A stretch of 64,000 nucleotides of DNA from Prochlorococcus sp. AG-347-M15 (GTDB lineage Bacteria > Cyanobacteriota > Cyanobacteriia > PCC-6307 > Cyanobiaceae): assembly GCA_003281185.1 (NCBI GenBank), contig QCCS01000008.1, forward strand, positions 1-64,000. The letters run 5' to 3'. How positions within the stretch are numbered: position 1 is the first letter of the stretch; each line of letters opens with the position of its first letter. Made by a program: the position numbers and the translations under genes. Below are positions 1 to 8,177 of the stretch, in pieces. The notes beneath the pieces are model-generated. The model did not search any database, had not been told where the DNA came from, and saw nothing but the letters and a program-made list of their open reading frames with translations.

Positions 1-218
1 CGAAATTAATATCTTCTTAAAAAAATCATTAATTTTTTACCCTCATTAATGAATAAAGATATTAAAAAATTCCTTATTTATAACCTCTGAAATCTGGAAA
101 TCTATATCATTTGCTTTTAAAAATATCTTTCTATGGCACATTCTTACTTAGCTAATGGTTTTTATATTTGACAATAAAACATATTCCAAAACCTTATTTA
201 TTAATTACTTTATTTAAT

Positions 219-1286
219 TTAAATTATTATTGACTCTCTTTTAGCAATTTTCAAATCTGTACTGATCATTTCTGCAACGAGTTGTTCTAAGGAGCAACGC
301 GCTTCCCAATTTAACTCTTTTTTTGCTTTGGTTGGATCACCAAGTAATGTTTGTACTTCTGCAGGTCGGTAATAAGCGGGATCAATCCTTACAACTGGAT
401 CACCATTATCAATCCTAAATCCTACTTCATCACTTCCTTTCCCCATCCACTTAAGGCCTCCCCAACCTATTTCAACAGCTGCTAATTCCAAAAATCTTCT
501 TACACTTTCTTGTCTACCGGTAGCAATTACAAAATCATCCGGTTCTTTTTGTTGTAGCATTTTCCATTGCATTTCTACATAATCTCTTGCATGTCCCCAA
601 TCCCTTAAAGCATCTATATTTCCAAGAAATATACATTTCTCAAGTCCTTGATTTATTCTCGCGAATCCTCTTGTGATTTTTCTGGTAACAAAAGTTTCTC
701 CTCTTCTTGGCGATTCATGATTAAATAAAATACCATTACAAGCGTACATTCCATAAGCTTCCCTATAGTTTACAACTATCCAGTATCCATATAGTTTGGA
801 TACTGCATAAGGACTTCTGGGGTGAAATGGGGTAGTTTCTTTTTGCGGTGTCTCGCTTACAAGTCCATAAAGTTCACTAGTGCTTGCTTGATAAATTCTC
901 GTTTTATTTATTAACCCAAGCATTCTTACCGCTTCAAGAATTCGCAATGTTCCTATAGCATCACTATTTGCTGTATATTCAGGCGATTCAAAACTTACTG
1001 CAACATGACTCTGCGCCCCTAAATTATATATTTCATCAGGTTTAACTAAATCAATTATTCTATAAATACTTGAGCTATCAGTAAGATCTCCGAAATGGAG
1101 AAAAAATTTTGTATCATCTCTATGCGGATCTTGATACAAATGATCAATCCTTGCTGTATTAAAAGTGCTTGCTCTTCTTTTTATTCCATGAACTATGTAA
1201 CCTTTATTTAATAGAAATTCAGCGAGGTAACTCCCATCTTGTCCAGTTATTCCAGAAATTAATGCAACTTTATTTTTATCTGACAT
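219..1286 (-). CDS. gmd: GDP-mannose 4,6-dehydratase
   Basis: Converts GDP-D-mannose to GDP-4-keto-6-deoxy-D-mannose, the entry point to GDP-fucose, GDP-rhamnose, GDP-perosamine or GDP-colitose. This is a full-length (355 aa) extended SDR. The NAD(P)-binding glycine motif GITGQDG is at residues 12-18, the catalytic STSELY at 135-140 and the YxxxK pair at Y160/K164. The segment [16 protein letters not shown] is characteristic of Gmd. It is divergent from the RmlC-like gene at 1447. ManC (32982) can supply GDP-mannose. No GDP-fucose synthase is in the window; it could lie just left of position 1. The 218 bases beyond its stop hold no gene that I can see. Family assignment is very secure; the end product is not known. 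Confidence 0.97.
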   Translation of the reverse strand: MSDKNKVALISGITGQDGSYLAEFLLNKGYIVHGIKRRASTFNTARIDHLYQDPHRDDTKFFLHFGDLTDSSSIYRIIDLVKPDEIYNLGAQSHVAVSFESPEYTANSDAIGTLRILEAVRMLGLINKTRIYQASTSELYGLVSETPQKETTPFHPRSPYAVSKLYGYWIVVNYREAYGMYACNGILFNHESPRRGETFVTRKITRGFARINQGLEKCIFLGNIDALRDWGHARDYVEMQWKMLQQKEPDDFVIATGRQESVRRFLELAAVEIGWGGLKWMGKGSDEVGFRIDNGDPVVRIDPAYYRPAEVQTLLGDPTKAKKELNWEARCSLEQLVAEMISTDLKIAKRESIII

Positions 1287-1446
1287 CCAAAAAGACCTAA
1301 TTAATATAAAAATAACACAGCCTGTATATTTTTAAAATTTGCAAAACCTAAAATTAAATACAAAACAATTTTGAAAAATCAATTATTAACCAAAGTATTC
1401 CCTTAGTTTAATTTTGAGAATATAATTATCTTAAACATATAATTGA

Positions 1447-1956
1447 ATGAAAATATCTATTGAAAATACGGAAATTAATGGAGTTAAAGTTATAAGTTAT
1501 GACGCACATGTTGATAAGAGAGGAGAAATATGGACAACTTTTATTGAGGAAAAATTTAATAAACTCAATTTAAATAATTTCAATCATGACAAATTTTCGA
1601 TATCTTATAAGGATGTAATTAGGGGAATTCATTATGACTCTTTCACCACAAAGTTAGTAACCGCTTTATATGGTTCTATAAATCAAATAGTAGTAGATTT
1701 AAGAAAAGAATCTCCCACATTTAAAAAATATTTATCATTTAAAATTAACCCTGAAAATAGATTTTCTGTACTTATTCCCCCAATGGTTGGAAATGGTTTT
1801 AGGGTTGAAAGCGAATTTGCGTTATACCATTATAAGTTAGCCTACGATGGAGAATATATTGATGAAGACAAACAAAATACACTAAAGTGGAATGACCCAT
1901 CTATTGGGATAGAGTGGAATTGTAAGACTCCTATTTTATCCAATCGGGATTCTTAA
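1447..1956 (+). CDS. dTDP-4-dehydrorhamnose 3,5-epimerase-like (RmlC family)
   Basis: A cupin-fold sugar epimerase of 169 aa, slightly shorter than typical RmlC (about 180). RGIHYD at 59-64 carries the expected catalytic His (H62), and VVDLRKESPTF (82-92) is the family's conserved core strand. In classical RmlC the next conserved site reads AHGF; here it is GNGF (about 115-118), so that His is replaced by Asn. Tyrosines that could serve as the catalytic acid lie near 127-129. No dTDP-glucose synthase or dehydratase (RmlA/RmlB) was recognised here, so the substrate may be another NDP-4-keto sugar. Its stop overlaps the stop of the convergent gene at 1953 by four bases. Confidence 0.85.
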   Translation: MKISIENTEINGVKVISYDAHVDKRGEIWTTFIEEKFNKLNLNNFNHDKFSISYKDVIRGIHYDSFTTKLVTALYGSINQIVVDLRKESPTFKKYLSFKINPENRFSVLIPPMVGNGFRVESEFALYHYKLAYDGEYIDEDKQNTLKWNDPSIGIEWNCKTPILSNRDS

Positions 1957-3098
1957 TTATATAAACTGTAAATTAAATTTTCTAAGCGTTTTTCAGAATT
2001 CTTGATAGCCTCTAAATAAATCATTCTTGATTTCATAATTCTCTCAAAGGTTATTTTTTCATTAGAAAATATTTCACTTATCTGATCAAGATTACTAAAA
2101 TCCCAATCTAATTTAAAATAGCAATCTTCTCTATAAATATTAGGCCAAGTTTCAATATGATCCATACTTGGTTTTAAAAGTAAATTACCTCCTAAAGCAG
2201 CTTCAAAATCCCTATAACAAATTTCTCCCCATCCAAAAGGTGATAAAATGCCATACAAATAATTGCATTCTTGAATATAGTCCCATCTGGATTTTCTACC
2301 TTTCAAATATAACTTATTTTTTTTTATCTTTTTTAAAACTAATTCTCTATGAAAAGAGATGCTATTGTAATAACCTTTAGAAGAAAACCTAGCACTCACT
2401 AGTTTTGTTTTTTTAGATAATGATACTTCTTCAGATAAAATATTGATCATTTCTTTTATATATTTATCTACTAAAAAAGATAATGGTTTTATTGAAGGAA
2501 GCATTGATATAAAACAAGAAAATTTCCTTATTTCATCGTAGTAAATATTTAAAAGACTTTTCTTATTAGTTGGATAACAACCTATACCAATATTCCATGC
2601 GATTTTAATATTTGTTGGAAATTTATTTTTATTTAAAGGACTTAAATATATACTTGTATCCTCTACATTATATTTTTGATTATAATATTGGCTATATGTT
2701 CTTCCTCCATAAAATGATTCTGAGTATAGATTATTATTCTTTAGTAATCCTCTAACCCAATAGGAATCTAAAAGTGGAACTAAAAAAAATAAAATATGAG
2801 AAACTGCCGCTGAATCATCAAAATAAATTACTTTAGAAAATCTTTTTTTAATATTATTAATATAGTTAATCATGTCATCTATATTTTTATTATTTCTTAT
2901 ATCTAATTGATGGAATTTTCTTACTAAAATAATAATATCTCCACTATATTTATATAAATTTTTATTATTATAATCTACAAATCTCATGTCATATTTATAA
3001 ATTTTTTTTGCCAAAAATATAAAAGGTAATAAAGTATGGAATGTCTCTAAAGATGAATGTCCATGAGCAACAATTATTTTTAATTTTTCATCAACCAT
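1953..3098 (-). CDS. Exostosin/GT47-like glycosyltransferase
   Basis: Likely cytoplasmic glycosyltransferase of 381 aa. The N-terminal half is divergent, with a short HGHSS motif near residue 12. The C-terminal third holds the recognisable signature: LYGILSPFGWGEICYRDFE, followed by an AALGG run and a DHIETWPN stretch (about residues 284-325). This resembles the exostosin-type C-terminal donor-binding domain. It is convergent with the RmlC-like gene. Donor and acceptor cannot be inferred. The family call rests on the C-terminal motif alone. Confidence 0.65.
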   Translation of the reverse strand: MVDEKLKIIVAHGHSSLETFHTLLPFIFLAKKIYKYDMRFVDYNNKNLYKYSGDIIILVRKFHQLDIRNNKNIDDMINYINNIKKRFSKVIYFDDSAAVSHILFFLVPLLDSYWVRGLLKNNNLYSESFYGGRTYSQYYNQKYNVEDTSIYLSPLNKNKFPTNIKIAWNIGIGCYPTNKKSLLNIYYDEIRKFSCFISMLPSIKPLSFLVDKYIKEMINILSEEVSLSKKTKLVSARFSSKGYYNSISFHRELVLKKIKKNKLYLKGRKSRWDYIQECNYLYGILSPFGWGEICYRDFEAALGGNLLLKPSMDHIETWPNIYREDCYFKLDWDFSNLDQISEIFSNEKITFERIMKSRMIYLEAIKNSEKRLENLIYSLYN

Positions 3099-3225
3099 AA
3101 TTATAAAAATTATTCATCTTAAATAATTTAAGAATAAAATAACTATAATCAAACTATATAATATTTATCTTAATTAGCTTTTATCACTTATGATAAGATT
3201 CTACATAGCTTGAAATAGTAATTAA

Positions 3226-4152
3226 TTGGATAAATTAGACTTAGAACAAATTCTGCCTTTAAAACCATCTGAATTTTTTTGGGAAAATATAATTAATTAT
3301 CCTATAGATTTAATTGCCTTATCAAAAGAGGAAAGAGATAATTGTATCTTAAAAATCATTAAAACTCTTGAAGACAAGAGCTTAATTCAAGCTGGTCGAA
3401 AAAGACAAAATGATTGGCTTAAAGGATGGGAAGAAAACTTAATTAATTTTGCAATCTCAAATGATATCAAAGACTTAATTCCAAAATACTATAATAAATT
3501 TCCCTATATCAGATATAAATCAGATTTATATCGAGTAAATAATGTTAATGCTGAACTCAATTCAGTTAGGATACTTATTAACTATATTGCAGATATCTAT
3601 TTAAGGAATTTTGAGGAGATAGTTGAAATCGGGGCAGGGACTTGCCATCATATTTTAGAATTATCAAAAAATTTAAAACGTGACACAACTTTTTATGCAT
3701 TAGATTGGAGTGAATCAACTACACTGATTGCAGAAAAACTAAAGGAGAAAAACCATATTAAATCTATACATTCATTCAAATTTGATTTCTTTAATCCACT
3801 CTGGCATAAAGAAATTAAATTACCTAAAGAAAATAAATTCGCAATATATTCGTTTGCAGCACTTGAGCAGATTGGCCAAGAATTTCATAATCTTTTTAAT
3901 TTCATAAATAATACGATTAAACCCAAAATCGTTATTCATTTAGAGCCTATTGCTGAATTACTTCCTCAAGATCAATTATTAAGTTACCTTTCTACAAAAT
4001 ATTTTTATAAAAGAAATTATTTAAATGGATATTATACATTCTTGAAACAGAAAGAAAAAGAAGGCGAAATAGTTATTCATGAGTCTTCAAGGATGCCTTT
4101 TGGAAGCCTATTCATTGAGGGTTACTCACTGATAGTATGGTCACCGCTGTAA
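3226..4152 (+). CDS. Putative sugar O-methyltransferase, SAM-dependent
   Basis: 308 aa with a Rossmann methyltransferase core. Motif I is IVEIGAGTCHH (about residues 134-144), followed by an acidic ALDWSES strand (motif II, about 160-166). The N-terminal 120 residues resemble the putative sugar methyltransferases found in O-antigen clusters. The start is TTG (MDKLDLEQ); no ATG lies nearby upstream in frame and I see no clear Shine-Dalgarno sequence. The downstream SDR gene begins eight bases after the stop, which suggests co-transcription through to the split transketolase. Confidence 0.75.
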   Translation: MDKLDLEQILPLKPSEFFWENIINYPIDLIALSKEERDNCILKIIKTLEDKSLIQAGRKRQNDWLKGWEENLINFAISNDIKDLIPKYYNKFPYIRYKSDLYRVNNVNAELNSVRILINYIADIYLRNFEEIVEIGAGTCHHILELSKNLKRDTTFYALDWSESTTLIAEKLKEKNHIKSIHSFKFDFFNPLWHKEIKLPKENKFAIYSFAALEQIGQEFHNLFNFINNTIKPKIVIHLEPIAELLPQDQLLSYLSTKYFYKRNYLNGYYTFLKQKEKEGEIVIHESSRMPFGSLFIEGYSLIVWSPL

Positions 4153-4159
4153 AAAAATT

Positions 4160-5104
4160 ATGAATATCTTAGTTACTGGAGCATCTGGATTGATAGGTAA
4201 TTATCTTATAAATTATCTTTATAAAAAATTTCCAGAAGCTAATCTTTATGGAACAACATATAAGAATATTCCTAAATCAAAATTTAAAGTGGTCTATATA
4301 CCCTACTCAGAAATTTTTAAAATCAATATCAAGTTCGATCAAATATGGCACTTTGCTACATATGGTCAACCGTTGAAATTCATGAAAAATTGGAGAGATG
4401 TAATTAACTTAAATACAAATCATTTGTTCGATTTATGTAATTTATTATCTCCTAAAGGTAAATTTCTTTTTGCCAGTTCTTCGGAGATATACGATTCAAA
4501 TGGTAATGGTTTAGAGAGTGAGGCACCGGCTTCTTTCACTTGTAAGCCTAGGTCTATTTATATAGATTCAAAAAGACTTGGAGAGTCAATTTTGAATTCG
4601 ATACTGCCTAAGGAATCATACAGAATTTTTAGAATATGTTTAGCATATTCGCCTTATTTTAAATCAAACGATAATAGAGTTTTGTATGAATTAATCTTAA
4701 AAGGTTTAAAAAATAATGAAATTGAATTAATTGATGAAGGAGATGCCATAAGGCAATATATTTATATTGAGGATGCCTGCGAAATGATGGTAGAAATAGC
4801 TAATAGAGAATATACAAAATTATTATTAGATGATTCTCCTCCTATTTTCAATATTTCTAATTCATTTGAACCAATAACAATTTATGAATTAGCAAAACTA
4901 ATAGGTTCTAATTTAAACGTCACGGTAAGAAAGGGACCTGCGAATTCAAACTTATATTTTGCTCCTAACGTAGTAAAAGTATATCCAGAAAGATTTTTAA
5001 AGATTTTCCCAAAATATAAATTTGTTCCAACAAGAGAGGGAATAAAAAAAGTTTGTATTGAAGCAAAAAGAAACTTTTCAAATTATTCTAAATCAACAAA
5101 TTAG
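4160..5104 (+). CDS. NAD-dependent epimerase/dehydratase (extended SDR)
   Basis: 314 aa nucleotide-sugar-type SDR. The cofactor motif GASGLIG is at 7-13, the catalytic SSSE at about 106-109 and YxxxK at Y134/K138. The C-terminal half contains an RQYIYIEDACEMM segment typical of sugar-nucleotide epimerases and dehydratases. It lies between a methyltransferase and a split transketolase, so it probably acts on the same sugar nucleotide. The exact substrate (UDP-, GDP-, dTDP- or CDP-linked) cannot be told from the sequence. Its 3' end is followed by the transketolase N-subunit start 13 bases later. Confidence 0.85.
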   Translation: MNILVTGASGLIGNYLINYLYKKFPEANLYGTTYKNIPKSKFKVVYIPYSEIFKINIKFDQIWHFATYGQPLKFMKNWRDVINLNTNHLFDLCNLLSPKGKFLFASSSEIYDSNGNGLESEAPASFTCKPRSIYIDSKRLGESILNSILPKESYRIFRICLAYSPYFKSNDNRVLYELILKGLKNNEIELIDEGDAIRQYIYIEDACEMMVEIANREYTKLLLDDSPPIFNISNSFEPITIYELAKLIGSNLNVTVRKGPANSNLYFAPNVVKVYPERFLKIFPKYKFVPTREGIKKVCIEAKRNFSNYSKSTN

Positions 5105-5117
5105 TTTCTTAATAATA

Positions 5118-5906
5118 ATGAATAAATTAAATTTAGAAAAAAAAATTCTTAAACAGTACTTAGAAGAAAATACTAAGCAAATTTTGCAAAAGGCTAATTC
5201 TATTAAATCTGGCCATATTGGTGGATCAGTTTCTATGTCACAATTTCTGTTGCCAATTATTTATTATTTGGAAATTGAAAATTCTATCGAATATAGATTA
5301 GTCCTTAGCAAAGGACACGCATCATTGGGTTTATACTCAATACTTAGTCTTTTAAATATTAATAAAATTCCATTTCAAAATTATTGTACAAATGATCCAG
5401 ATAGTTTTCATGGTCATACTTGCAAAAATAGTTTCAATAAATTATTAGCCTCTACTGGCTCCTTAGGTCATGGGTTACCTATAGCAATGGGATATTCTTA
5501 TGCTCAGAAACTTAGTAAAAGCATTATTCCAACAATTTGCATTATGGGCGATGGTGAGCTCCAGGAAGGTACTTTTTGGGAATCAATTCTTCATTTTGCA
5601 AGAATGAAACTTAATATAAAAATCATAATTGACTTTAATGACTCTATTGATACCGATACATTAAAAATAGATGAAGCAATAAAATCATTCCTAGAAGTTC
5701 ATGAACTTAATGCCTTTTCATATTCAGATTTAAAAAAAGGAATAGAATTGATAAATGCTAATGGACCAATAATCATATTTTTTCGTACAGTTAAACTTGC
5801 AAATGTAAAAAACTACGAATCAAAACCTCAATGGCATGCTGGAATTCCAAATACTCTTGAATTAAGTGATATGTTAGACAAGATAAATATTAAATTAGAA
5901 GATTGA
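5118..5906 (+). CDS. Transketolase-like, N-terminal (diphosphate-binding) subunit, copy 1
   Basis: 262 aa covering the ThDP diphosphate-binding half of transketolase. SGHIGGS (about 31-37), SKGHASLG and SLGHGLP are family landmarks, and GDGELQEG with a downstream IIIDFND gives the GDG-N metal/ThDP motif. I chose the ATG at 5118: an in-frame start at 5058 would add 20 unrelated residues and overlap the previous gene. Its stop overlaps the start of the C-terminal subunit (ATTGA), indicating translational coupling. A second split pair lies at 54838-56597. Split transketolases in polysaccharide loci usually make or modify special sugars rather than serve the pentose phosphate pathway; that role is inference. 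Confidence 0.9.
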   Translation: MNKLNLEKKILKQYLEENTKQILQKANSIKSGHIGGSVSMSQFLLPIIYYLEIENSIEYRLVLSKGHASLGLYSILSLLNINKIPFQNYCTNDPDSFHGHTCKNSFNKLLASTGSLGHGLPIAMGYSYAQKLSKSIIPTICIMGDGELQEGTFWESILHFARMKLNIKIIIDFNDSIDTDTLKIDEAIKSFLEVHELNAFSYSDLKKGIELINANGPIIIFFRTVKLANVKNYESKPQWHAGIPNTLELSDMLDKINIKLED

Positions 5907-6829
5907 GAAATACTCTTTTAAAAAATATATCTCAAAAGCTGCCAACTATGAGAGATATTATCGTATTGTTAGGTGATCTAGGGACTTTCCAAATGAGGGA
6001 AGCAAGAAGTTTGTGCCCAGAAAGAGTAATCAACTTTGGAATTATGGAGCAAAGTATGATTGGCTTTGCCGCCGGATTATCGAAAGGAGGTTATTATCCT
6101 ATAACCTACTCGATAACACCATTTTTAGTAGATAGAGCATATGAACAAATAAAAATAGATCTTATTTATAATAATAATAATGTATTAATTCTGTCTGCTG
6201 GAGCATCATTTGATTATTCTAATTTAGGTCCAACTCATCATTGTCCTCATGATGTTTCAAATCTTCTATCTATTAATCATCCATGTATAGTGCATCCATT
6301 TACCAAAATAGAGTCGATTAAAATATGTGATTATCTTATTGATCATAAGAAACAAGCGTATTTTAGGATTTCAACTTCTGAGTGTGAATTGGATAATTCC
6401 AAATTTAAAAAAATTAAAAAATTATTTCTTGAAAAGGCTTCCAAGAAACCGAACTTTTTTGAGAAGTATGAATCTATAAATAAAAATAGAAAAAATATTC
6501 TTTCTGTTCTTTTTGGACCAGATTCAAAATTTCTTAATAATTATGAGCAGATAACAAAAAGATCTAGAAATTTAATAACTGTTCCAATAATTACACCTAA
6601 AACCTTAAAAAACTTAGCTTTTGAAATACAAAATTATGACGAGATTTTTCTTTTTATTCCTTATGAACCCTCATCTTTGATTTCAAAATTATTGAATTAT
6701 CTAACAAACTATACCTCTTTTAAACCATCTCTTATAAAAGCAATACATCCTAAAAATATATTTTTTGACAACTCTTATATGAAAGAATCAATATTAAATA
6801 ATTTCTCTGAAGAAACAAAGATTATGTAA
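5903..6829 (+). CDS. Transketolase-like, C-terminal (pyrimidine-binding) subunit, copy 1
   Basis: 308 aa partner of the preceding gene. The pyrimidine-binding domain carries NFGIMEQSMIGFAAGLS (about 44-60) with the catalytic glutamate of ThDP enzymes, and LGPTHHCPHD (about 113-122) matches the conserved His region. The C-terminal domain from about residue 190 is poorly conserved. The start is TTG, overlapping the upstream stop. An ATG 15 codons later (5948) is possible, but the TTG start keeps an N-terminus that aligns with the second copy (MRDAFAKEM...). It probably forms a heterotetramer with the N-subunit. Confidence 0.88.
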   Translation: MRNTLLKNISQKLPTMRDIIVLLGDLGTFQMREARSLCPERVINFGIMEQSMIGFAAGLSKGGYYPITYSITPFLVDRAYEQIKIDLIYNNNNVLILSAGASFDYSNLGPTHHCPHDVSNLLSINHPCIVHPFTKIESIKICDYLIDHKKQAYFRISTSECELDNSKFKKIKKLFLEKASKKPNFFEKYESINKNRKNILSVLFGPDSKFLNNYEQITKRSRNLITVPIITPKTLKNLAFEIQNYDEIFLFIPYEPSSLISKLLNYLTNYTSFKPSLIKAIHPKNIFFDNSYMKESILNNFSEETKIM

Positions 6830-6844
6830 GTTCAAGATTTTAAT

Positions 6845-8008
6845 TTAAACAAATTTTTTAATAAATTTTTTTATTTTAGGTCCTAAAATATCATATGAAT
6901 AATTAATCTCCGCATACCTTTTTCCATTCATCCCAATTTCTTTAGATAATTTTGGATTGTTATATAAATCGATAAAAGCATAAGCCAAATCTTTTGAATT
7001 ATTATTTTTATCTATAAAATAAACTTCTTTTTTATGTTTGTAAAAAATCGAAAAAGGTTCTACATCTGTAATAACTACTGGTTTCTGAGTTTGAAAATAC
7101 TCAGGAAGTCTTGTAGGAAATAAATGGAAAGTTTCTTTACAAGATGGTCTTAATAAGACGAAGCAATCAGCAGAATTAAGCAAATTATTTTTTTTTGTTT
7201 TTGAAATAAATCCTGTAAACTTAATATTTTTATTATTTCTAAATTTTATTTTCATAATATTATATGAAATTTTTTGTACAAAATTAAAACCCTGCTTTCC
7301 AATAATCATTAGTTTAAAATCATATCCAAGTTGATTACATATATTTATGGCATTAAAAATTGTTTTAGGTTTTTCTCTTGGACTTAAAGCACCCATAAAA
7401 ATAACATTAAAATTTTTTTTTATTTTTTTTATCTTATTTACCTTTGAATATTTTTGTTTTGGCATAAATGAAGGTAAAAGTATAGATGGTTTTCTAATAG
7501 AGGTGGCGTACTTTTTCCAGCGTGGAGAACAAACCATGAGTCCATCAATTTTTTTAAAACTATAGAAAATTGCTCTATATTGCATGTAGTTAATTCCATT
7601 AATAATATTTTGAAAATTTACAGAGTATTTCTCACCACCATCAGTAATAACAAATACTTTTGATTCTCGAGCTATTTTTGTTATTGGCTCAACTAAAGTT
7701 GAGAACATAGAATAAATAATTATTCCTTGAATATTTAAAGTGCTTATTAAGTTTCCTAAATATTTTTTATAAAAAATTGCGGCATTAGCATTGTATTTAA
7801 GGGCTTTTGGCAAAACCCTAAATTTATTTGTTTTTTTAAAATATATTTTATCTTTTTTAAATTGATAATTCTTCGTGAGCAAACTTGATGAACCACAAGT
7901 AAAGATTTTTACACCTAGAGGACCTAGTGCATTTTTTAAATGATCAATTCTATTTATAGCTGCACAAGGGATATCAAAGTCTAATGAGGTACACAAAATT
8001 ATATTCAT
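6845..8008 (-). CDS. Glycosyltransferase, GT4-like
   Basis: 387 aa GT-B protein. The C-terminal half has a NVIFMGALSPREKPKTIF strand-helix (about 204-221), FTGFISK (about 265-271) and a donor-site region around RLPEYFQTQKPVV (about 305-317). This matches glycosyl transferase group 1 proteins, although the usual E(x7)E motif is degenerate (PTRLPEY in place of EG(x)xxxEA). It is convergent with the transketolase pair, with only 15 bases between them, and divergent from the ABC exporter. Specificity unknown. Confidence 0.8.
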   Translation of the reverse strand: MNIILCTSLDFDIPCAAINRIDHLKNALGPLGVKIFTCGSSSLLTKNYQFKKDKIYFKKTNKFRVLPKALKYNANAAIFYKKYLGNLISTLNIQGIIIYSMFSTLVEPITKIARESKVFVITDGGEKYSVNFQNIINGINYMQYRAIFYSFKKIDGLMVCSPRWKKYATSIRKPSILLPSFMPKQKYSKVNKIKKIKKNFNVIFMGALSPREKPKTIFNAINICNQLGYDFKLMIIGKQGFNFVQKISYNIMKIKFRNNKNIKFTGFISKTKKNNLLNSADCFVLLRPSCKETFHLFPTRLPEYFQTQKPVVITDVEPFSIFYKHKKEVYFIDKNNNSKDLAYAFIDLYNNPKLSKEIGMNGKRYAEINYSYDILGPKIKKFIKKFV

Positions 8009-8177
8009 TTAATTTCTTTTTTAATGAAATTATAGTATTAAGGAAGGTCTCAATTCATTCTAAAATATTTAATTTAAACAAACCATTTTATAAATTAATT
8101 TTATATTCTTGTCTTTTTACAAATCATTTAAACCAATGTTTTCTATTGATATACTATAAAAAAGGTTAAATATAAAA

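Noticed and set aside
5058-5117. N-terminal extension of transketolase N-subunit copy 1
   Set aside because: Overlaps the end of the upstream SDR gene and has no similarity to copy 2; ATG at 5118 fits better.
7984-8169. 61-codon + strand frame before the ABC exporter
   Set aside because: Overlaps the divergent glycosyltransferase start, low-complexity content, no motif; treated as intergenic.
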